From Candidatus Hydrothermarchaeota archaeon (GTDB lineage: Archaea; Hydrothermarchaeota; Hydrothermarchaeia; Hydrothermarchaeales; BMS3B): 12,281 bases of DNA. Where the stretch lies: the NCBI GenBank assembly GCA_015521945.1, contig WANG01000125.1, positions 1-12,281 of the forward strand, in the 5' to 3' direction. This document shows, piece after piece, positions 11,580 through 12,281 of this stretch. Position 1 is the stretch's first letter. Every line of letters begins with the position of its first letter. A program made the position numbers and the translations under genes. The notes under the pieces are model-generated. The model made no database searches and had not been told where the DNA came from. It worked only from the letters and a program-made list of their open reading frames with translations.

Positions 11580-12281
11580 CCAGCTCCAGCATCCTGCTGG
11601 TGGCGAAGGCGAGGTTCGGGTCCCAGGCGGTGCTCTCGGGGGGAGGCGCGCAGGGTGCGGGGAAGCCGTAGCTCTTGGCTATGGCAAACGCCTGGGCAGC
11701 CATCGCTGTACCGTCTCCCGCGAGGGTGCCGTTGGGGTAGAGCACCCCGTAGTACCCCTCCCCCCTCTTAAGGCTGGTTAAGAACTCAAGCCCCGCAACC
11801 ACGCCGGCTCTAAGCCTCCCCCTCTCCCCCGGAGGCGTGCTCGCGTACCCTGCAACAAGCCCCGAGAGCGCCATGCTCTGATAGGCGGTGCTCACCCTTC
11901 GCCAGTCCCTCGCGAGGCGGTAGGGTCCGTCCCTCCAGGCACCGCTTTTCTCCTGCATTTTAAGCAGCCCCCTCCCCACCTCGGCGGCTTTCCTCCTGTA
12001 CCTCACCGCCCTCTCGTGCTCCCCCATGGCGTCTGCGGCTCTTGAGGCTCGCTCCAGGGCGAGGGCGGCGTAGCCTATGGCGTTGGGCTTCAGCCCGAAG
12101 GCGTAGGTGAAGGAGCTCAGCACCTCAAGCTTCCTGAGCAGGGCGTCTCCCCCCCTGATAATCCCCCTCTCAGCCTCCCTGCCCCCGATAACCCCCCTGA
12201 GGTAGGCTTCGGAGAGAGCCCACACGGCGGCGGAGGTCTCAAGGAGGGCGTAGCTTGACTCTGGCACCCCCTCCTCCTCAC
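11542..12281 (-). CDS. Uncharacterised all-helical protein, probably 5'-truncated
   Basis: A minus-strand frame stays open to the right edge and ends in TGA at 11544-11542. At least 241 residues are seen. I do not recognise the family. The sequence is rich in Ala, Leu, Arg and aromatic residues and made of successive helices with short turns (ETSAAVWALSEAYL; NAIGYAALALERAS; RVSTAYQSMALSGLVAGY; GDGTAMAAQAFAIAKSYG), suggesting an alpha/alpha-toroid or other helical-hairpin fold of the kind seen in glycosidases and terpene-cyclase-like proteins. That is inference from pattern only. GTG at 12267 with GGAGG about five bases upstream could be a true start, but the frame continues upstream as EEEG, so a longer protein is equally likely. 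No signal peptide or TM segment is evident in the visible part. Confidence 0.7.
   Translation of the reverse strand, partial: EEEGVPESSYALLETSAAVWALSEAYLRGVIGGREAERGIIRGGDALLRKLEVLSSFTYAFGLKPNAIGYAALALERASRAADAMGEHERAVRYRRKAAEVGRGLLKMQEKSGAWRDGPYRLARDWRRVSTAYQSMALSGLVAGYASTPPGERGRLRAGVVAGLEFLTSLKRGEGYYGVLYPNGTLAGDGTAMAAQAFAIAKSYGFPAPCAPPPESTAWDPNLAFATSRMLELATAPRRPPGHGR

Overview
The window is chromosomal DNA from an archaeon, most likely a euryarchaeote and probably a thermophile. Evidence: the distal end of an archaeal spc ribosomal-protein operon (L18-S5-L30-L15-SecY-adenylate kinase-EMC3/DUF106), archaeal-type TATA boxes (TTTATA, TATAAG) instead of bacterial -35/-10 pairs, very strong GGAGGTGA-type ribosome binding sites, a probable leaderless gene, AGG/AGA-dominated arginine and ATA-rich isoleucine codon use, and GC-rich DNA by eye. 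I cannot name the genus from sequence alone.

Region 1 (1-4115, + strand) is a tightly packed housekeeping operon: the C-terminus of L18, then S5, L30, L15, SecY, archaeal adenylate kinase AdkA and an EMC3/YidC-like membrane insertase. Genes overlap or abut, mostly within 0-10 bases. It joins ribosome assembly to the Sec translocon and a membrane protein insertase. The cmk/truB genes often found after this point in other archaea are absent here.

Region 2 (4116-5923) has a small bacterioferritin-like diiron protein with its own promoter, then a secreted subtilisin-family (S8) protease with signal peptide, propeptide, complete catalytic triad and calcium-type loops.

Region 3 (5924-9320) has a COG2855 (YeiH-type, 'putative sulfate exporter') membrane transporter translationally coupled by an ATGA overlap to a sensor histidine kinase with almost no extracytoplasmic domain and no response regulator nearby. 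A secreted protein with a cell-wall-binding-repeat-2-like N-terminus and a helical C-terminal half follows.

Region 4 (9321-11579) is a likely two-gene operon. A single ORF fuses an intact N-terminal cupin to a complete GalU-type UTP-glucose-1-phosphate uridylyltransferase. It is preceded by a perfect 14-bp palindrome and a TATA box placed for leaderless transcription. Thirty bases downstream is a MEDS-PadR transcription regulator. Its 3' end overlaps by 38 bp a convergent minus-strand gene that runs off the right edge (11542-12281) and encodes a predicted all-helical protein I do not recognise.

No RNA genes, insertion sequences, CRISPR arrays or origins were seen. All intergenic gaps are under 200 bases. 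The most unusual items are the cupin-GalU fusion with its palindrome and downstream MEDS-PadR regulator, and the coupled transporter/histidine kinase pair.
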